From Xanthomonas rydalmerensis (GTDB lineage: Bacteria > Pseudomonadota > Gammaproteobacteria > Xanthomonadales > Xanthomonadaceae), in contig NZ_CP126170.1 of the NCBI RefSeq assembly GCF_033170385.1, positions 582,001-646,000 on the forward strand: a stretch of DNA of 64,000 bases, read 5' to 3'. The position numbers and the translations under genes were made by a program. This document shows positions 58,168 through 64,000 of the stretch, in pieces. The notes under the pieces are model-generated. The model was given only the letters and a program-made list of their open reading frames with translations. It had not been told where the DNA came from and did no database searches. Position 1 is the first letter of the stretch. Every line of letters begins with the position of its first letter.

Positions 58168-59682
58168 ATGCGTGAGACCTACGATGTGCTGGTGGTCGGT
58201 GGCGGCATCAACGGCGTGGGCATCGCCCGCGACGCGGTGGGCCGCGGCCTGTCGGTGTGCCTGTGCGAGCGCGACGACCTGGCCGCGCATACCTCCAGCG
58301 CCAGCACCAAGCTGATCCACGGCGGCCTGCGCTACCTGGAGCAGTACGAGTTCGCCCTGGTCGGCAAGGCCCTGGCCGAGCGCGAGGTGCTGCTGCGGCT
58401 GGCCCCGCACATCATCTGGCCGCTGCGCTTCCTGCTGCCGCACCAGCCGCACCTGCGCCCGGCGTGGATGATCCGCACCGGCCTGTTCCTGTACGACCAC
58501 CTCGGCCGCGGCCGCCGCACCCTGCCGGGTTCGCGGCGCCTGGCCCTGCGCACGCATCCGGTGGGCGCGCCGCTGCGCGAGGAGTTCCGTACCGGCTTCG
58601 TCTATTCCGATGCCTGGGTGCAGGACGCGCGGCTGGTGGTGCTCAATGCGATGGACGCCGCGCAGCGCGGCGCGCGCATTCTCACCCGCACCCGCTGCGT
58701 CGGCGCGCGCCGCGTCGACGGCCTTTGGCAGGTCCAGCTGCAGCACGCCGACGGTCGCCGCGAGGAACTGCGCGCGCGTTCGCTGGTCAATGCCGCCGGG
58801 CCGTGGGCGGTGCAGTTCCTGGACGAGGTGGCGCACGTCGGCCACGACCACGCGCTGCGCCTGGTCAAGGGCAGCCACATCGTGGTGCCGCGGCTGTTCG
58901 AGCACGACCACGCCTACATCTTCCAGCAGCCGGACCGGCGCATCGTCTTCGCCATTCCCTACGAGCAGGACTACACCCTGATCGGCACCACCGACGTCGA
59001 CTACCGTGCCGACCCGGCAGCGCCGCGCATCGACGGCGAGGAGACGCGCTATCTGTGCGAGGCGGCCAACCGCTACTTCCGCAAGCAGATCGTTCCCGAG
59101 GACGTGGTGTGGAGCTACAGCGGCGTGCGCCCGCTGCTCGACGACGAGGAGGACAACGCCGCCGAGGTCACCCGCGACTACCTGCTGGAACTGGACACGC
59201 GCGACGGCGCGGCGCTGCTCAACGTGTTCGGCGGCAAGCTCACCACCTACCGCAAGCTGGCCGAGGAGGCGGTGGACCGGCTGACCGCGCATGCCGGGCG
59301 CAAGGCGCCGGCCTGGACCGCACATGGCGCGCCGCTGCCCGGCGGCGAGCGCAACGACATCGCCACGCTGGCACGCGAACTGCGCGCGGCGCGGCCGTGG
59401 TTGGCCGAGGCCACCGCACAGCGGTTGGCGCGCAATTACGGCACCCGCGCGGAAACGCTGCTGGGCGACGCCGCTTCGCTGCAGGACCTGGGCCAGCACT
59501 TCGGCGCCGACCTGTACCAGGCCGAGGTCGACTACCTGCGCCAGCACGAGTGGGTGGTGGACGCCGAGGACCTGCTGTGGCGGCGCAGCAAGCTCGGCCT
59601 GCGCGTGGACAACGCCGACCGCCAGCGCCTGGTCGCCTATCTGCAACAGGCCCCGGCCACGCTGGCCGCGGCACCGGCTTGA
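58168..59682 (+). CDS. glpD: Aerobic glycerol-3-phosphate dehydrogenase
   Basis: 504 residues from ATG 58168, GGAG 7 bases upstream. The FAD dinucleotide fold DVLVVGGGINGVGIARDAVG opens the protein, followed by SASTKLIHGGLRYLEQYEF, FIHP-like contact residues, AAGPWAVQFL, IGTTDVDY and the late VWSYSGVRPLLDDEE and FGGKLTTYRKLAEEAVD. This membrane-associated flavoenzyme passes electrons from glycerol-3-phosphate to quinone, giving dihydroxyacetone phosphate. It is the first enzyme gene of the glp set, under a likely GlpR operator. Confidence 0.95.
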   Translation: MRETYDVLVVGGGINGVGIARDAVGRGLSVCLCERDDLAAHTSSASTKLIHGGLRYLEQYEFALVGKALAEREVLLRLAPHIIWPLRFLLPHQPHLRPAWMIRTGLFLYDHLGRGRRTLPGSRRLALRTHPVGAPLREEFRTGFVYSDAWVQDARLVVLNAMDAAQRGARILTRTRCVGARRVDGLWQVQLQHADGRREELRARSLVNAAGPWAVQFLDEVAHVGHDHALRLVKGSHIVVPRLFEHDHAYIFQQPDRRIVFAIPYEQDYTLIGTTDVDYRADPAAPRIDGEETRYLCEAANRYFRKQIVPEDVVWSYSGVRPLLDDEEDNAAEVTRDYLLELDTRDGAALLNVFGGKLTTYRKLAEEAVDRLTAHAGRKAPAWTAHGAPLPGGERNDIATLARELRAARPWLAEATAQRLARNYGTRAETLLGDAASLQDLGQHFGADLYQAEVDYLRQHEWVVDAEDLLWRRSKLGLRVDNADRQRLVAYLQQAPATLAAAPA

Positions 59683-59842
59683 CGAAAACGCTGCCGCCGG
59701 CCCGGTTCGGGTCGCGGCGGCGCGTGCACAATCGCGCTGCGCCCGGCCCCCGCCGCGGCGCACGAACCTGGACGCAACCGTGGAGGGTGGCAGGCATGGG
59801 TGGATCGACAGCGGCAACGACGGCAGGCCGGGAGGCACGGGC

Positions 59843-62264
<2,422 letters not shown>

Positions 62265-62292
62265 GGCGGGCGCCTGGCGCGACACGTGCATT

Positions 62293-62361
62293 TGTAGGAG
62301 CGGCTTCAGCCGCGACCGGGCGTTCCTGAGGTGCATGGTCGCGGCTGAAGCCGCTCCTACA
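62293..62361. repeat. Perfect 25-bp inverted repeat of the TAGGAGCGGCTTCAGCCG family
   Basis: Bases 62293-62317 and 62337-62361 are exact reverse complements over 25 positions, separated by 19 bases. Each arm begins or ends with TGTAGGAGCGG and contains the GCGGCTTCAGCCGC palindrome. It stands 29 bases behind glpK and may end the glp transcript. Confidence 0.9.
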
Positions 62362-62441
62362 CAAGAAATTTCGTTGACGTGCCTTGTCGCCGCGTCCGTC
62401 GAAAGCGGCGAATGCCGGCCGCGCACGAAACGCGTAGGAAT

Positions 62442-62465
62442 TGTAGGAGCGGCTTCAGCCGCGAC
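62442..62465 (+). repeat. Third nearby copy of the same palindromic repeat
   Basis: A forward copy (TGTAGGAGCGGCTTCAG and onward) 81 bases beyond the inverted pair. Between 62265 and 62575 these three copies are all that I recognise; no gene is supported. Confidence 0.85.
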
Positions 62466-62575
62466 AGGGCTTTCCCATGAAAGCCCAGCCCGCACTGGTA
62501 CAGCCGAAATTGCGCAACACCCACGCCAGTGGCGCTTGCCGCAATCCAGCGACGTCAATCGTGACTTGCAGGTGC

Positions 62576-62794
62576 CTAGACGTACTGCGTCGGCCCACGC
62601 GGGCCCGGCACCGGGGAATCCACGCCGCCGACCGGGTCCTGGATCGGCGGGATGGTCGGATCGGTCGGCTTGTCGGGGATCGGGTCGATCGGGCGGTCCG
62701 GGGTCGGATCCACGCCGGGGTTCGGTACCTGGCCCGGCACCTCGTTCGGTGGCTGCTGCGGATCCTGGCCGGGATTGGGACTCTGCATATGCAT
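62576..62794 (-). CDS. Proline-rich small protein, unknown
   Basis: 72 residues from ATG 62794 with AAGGAG 8 bases upstream. Over a third of the residues are Pro, in DP-x-P repeats (DPTPDRPIDPIPDKPTDP, TIPPIQDPVGG). No signal or membrane segment; it should be a stiff, unfolded chain. Small Pro-rich proteins of this type occur in xanthomonads without a known role. The strong ribosome site supports a real gene. Confidence 0.65.
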   Translation of the reverse strand: MHMQSPNPGQDPQQPPNEVPGQVPNPGVDPTPDRPIDPIPDKPTDPTIPPIQDPVGGVDSPVPGPRGPTQYV

Positions 62795-62948
62795 GGGCGT
62801 CTCCTTGCGATGAGTCGCCAGCGTGCGTGCTGCGCCGACGCGTGCGGGTGAAGCGCAGGGCAACGGCGGATGAAGGGCGGGCCAATCCGCGCGCCCGATG
62901 GTCGCGGTAGGCAACGCACGCCGCTGGCGGAGACTCCGGCGCTCCGGC

Positions 62949-63665
62949 ATGCTGATGCCGATGCACCGCTACGACCTGGTCATCTTCGACTTCGACGGCA
63001 CCCTGGCCGACTCCTTCCCCTGGTTCCTGGCGACCATCAACGGCGTTGCCGACGAATTCGGCTTCCGCCGCTTCGACGTCGAGCGGCTGGAGGAAATCCG
63101 CAGCCTGAGCGCGCGCGAACTGATGGCACGCAGCGGCCTGCGCTGGTGGCGGGTGCCGGCGGTGGCGCGGCGCATGCGCACCCTGATGAGCGAACAGATC
63201 GAGCGCATCGCGCTGTTCGATGGCGTGGCCGACCTGCTCGCGCAGTTGGCGCAGGCCGGCGTGCAGCTGGCGCTGGTCACGTCCAACAGCCGCGCCAACG
63301 TCGAGCGCGTGCTCGGTCCCACGCTGCTCGCGCAGTTCCGCGACGTGCGCTGCGGTGCGGCGGTGCTGGGCAAGCGGCGCAAACTGCGCGCCAGCCTGCG
63401 CGCCTGCGGCGTTCCCGCCGCGCGGGCGCTGTGCGTGGGCGACGAGATCCGCGACGCCGAGGCCGCGCGGCAGGCCGGCATCGCCTTCGCCGGCGTCGCC
63501 TGGGGCTACACCTTGCCGGCCGCCTTGCAACCGCAGACGCCGCTGCCCTTGCTGCAGCGGCCGGACGCGCTGTCGGCGCTGGTGCTTGGTCCTGGCGTCT
63601 GTGCGCTGCCCGCGGCGCAGGCGGAAGCGGACAGCGCCTGCGCGGCCGTGGGCGGCGACGCATGA
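62949..63665 (+). CDS. HAD-IA phosphatase (Gph-like)
   Basis: 238 residues from ATG 62949 (ATGs at 62955 and 62961 are equally possible). Motifs: LVIFDFDGTLADSFPWFLA, QLALVTSNSRANVERVL, AAVLGKRRKLRASL and ALCVGDEIRDAEAARQAGI. The layout with a helical cap resembles phosphoglycolate phosphatases, and the extra C-terminal 30 residues are Ala-rich. The substrate is not certain. Its stop overlaps the next start (ATGA), so translation of both is coupled. Confidence 0.88.
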   Translation: MLMPMHRYDLVIFDFDGTLADSFPWFLATINGVADEFGFRRFDVERLEEIRSLSARELMARSGLRWWRVPAVARRMRTLMSEQIERIALFDGVADLLAQLAQAGVQLALVTSNSRANVERVLGPTLLAQFRDVRCGAAVLGKRRKLRASLRACGVPAARALCVGDEIRDAEAARQAGIAFAGVAWGYTLPAALQPQTPLPLLQRPDALSALVLGPGVCALPAAQAEADSACAAVGGDA

Positions 63666-64000
63666 CGTGGCTGCCCTACGCGATCTGCGCGTTGATCGCG
63701 ATCGTCTTCCTGGGCAGCGCCGCGATGCTGATCCGAGCCTTGTATCGCATGGGGCGCAGCCAGGTGACGGACCTTGTATCGCATGGGGCGCAGCCAGGTG
63801 ACGGACCTGCTGGATGCCTCGTTCCGCGAGCAGGCGTTTCCGGGCGAGCATGGACCGCTGCACGGCGGCGACCTGACCGTGGTCAAGAAATCCAAGCAGA
63901 ACATCGAAAGCAGCTACGGCCATGTGTATTCGATCGCGCCGGATGCCGCGCTGCACACGGCCGATGCGTTCTGGTACTGCGTCGGGCCGGGGCCGTGCTG
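63662..64000 (+). pseudogene. Membrane-anchored protein, frameshifted by a 34-bp duplication (cut by window end)
   Basis: ATG 63662 opens a frame with one N-terminal helix (WLPYAICALIAIVFLGSAAM) and LIRALYRMGRSQVTDL. There the sequence repeats an exact 34-bp block, which is not a multiple of three. After the second copy, the sensible protein is in another frame: DLLDASFREQAFPGEHG, LHGGDLTVVKKSKQNIESSYG and HVYSIAPDAALHT, while the original frame stays open with meaningless sequence. Removing one copy restores a single protein from anchor to window end. An internal ATG at 63783 could express the part without anchor. I do not recognise the family. Confidence 0.75.
63738..63805. repeat. Exact 34-bp tandem duplication
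   Basis: 63738-63771 and 63772-63805 are identical. The unit starts CCTTGTATCGCATGGGGCGC and ends GTGACGGA. It shifts the reading frame of the gene at 63662. Either a natural, possibly reversible slip mutation or an assembly error. Confidence 0.92.

Overview
The window is high-GC, densely packed DNA from a gamma-proteobacterium, almost certainly Xanthomonas or a very close Xanthomonadaceae relative. Reasons: a xylan/xylose locus built as in xanthomonads, a large TonB-dependent receptor, two proteins ending in the XVIPCD domain that marks Xanthomonadales type IV secretion effectors, a split class II ribonucleotide reductase (NrdJa/NrdJb), a glpR-glpD-glpF-glpK cluster, and short extragenic palindromes of the TAGGAGCGGCTTCAGCCG type.

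Layout. 1-15037: the end of xylose isomerase, a GH3 glucosidase-type enzyme, a LacI-family repressor (opposite strand) and a five-gene, translationally coupled operon for glucuronoxylan oligosaccharide breakdown: GH67 alpha-glucuronidase, SGNH-type acetylesterase, GH43, GH3 with PA14 insert, and a protein that fuses a GPH-type sugar/cation symporter to a complete GH43 domain. 15337-21869: a muropeptide-like locus with a dipeptide epimerase and NlpC/P60 peptidase on one strand and a TonB-dependent receptor and lipoprotein AmpD-type amidase on the other, around a symmetric element that carries a TTGACA on each strand. 21983-29239: a pair of related unknown proteins (one lipoprotein, one without signal), two XVIPCD effectors that look like peptidoglycan hydrolases, an LprI-type lipoprotein between them (likely immunity protein), and a VanX-like dipeptidase.

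29269-41544: small and housekeeping genes (CPXCG protein, EF-hand protein, HAD phosphatases, 2-oxoadipate dioxygenase HglS, M17 aminopeptidase, AI-2E-type permease, YqjD/YqjE-like envelope proteins, Deg-type periplasmic protease), interrupted by a 175-bp tandem repeat. 41545-46017: nrdJa, an H1-like Lys/Ala-rich protein and nrdJb, preceded by two NrdR-like boxes 31 bp apart. 46018-47312: a visibly AT-rich, probably acquired ParA-like ATPase gene. 47313-54104: a membrane-domain/PPOX fusion, CPBP protease, LysR remnant, and several secreted or small unknowns. 54179-56872: exonuclease III with a histone-like tail, HDOD and DUF1456 proteins. 57033-62264: the glycerol regulon. 62576-64000: a proline-rich small protein, a HAD hydrolase and a gene frameshifted by an exact 34-bp tandem duplication.

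The strongest themes are (1) outside-to-inside processing of xylan oligosaccharides ending in a transporter-hydrolase fusion, (2) about 14 kb devoted to peptidoglycan: scavenging enzymes next to antibacterial type IV effectors with candidate immunity genes, and (3) an unusual NrdJ locus, where a repeat element and an A9 tract sit just before the redox tail of NrdJb. Function calls are from sequence reading alone; no database search was run.
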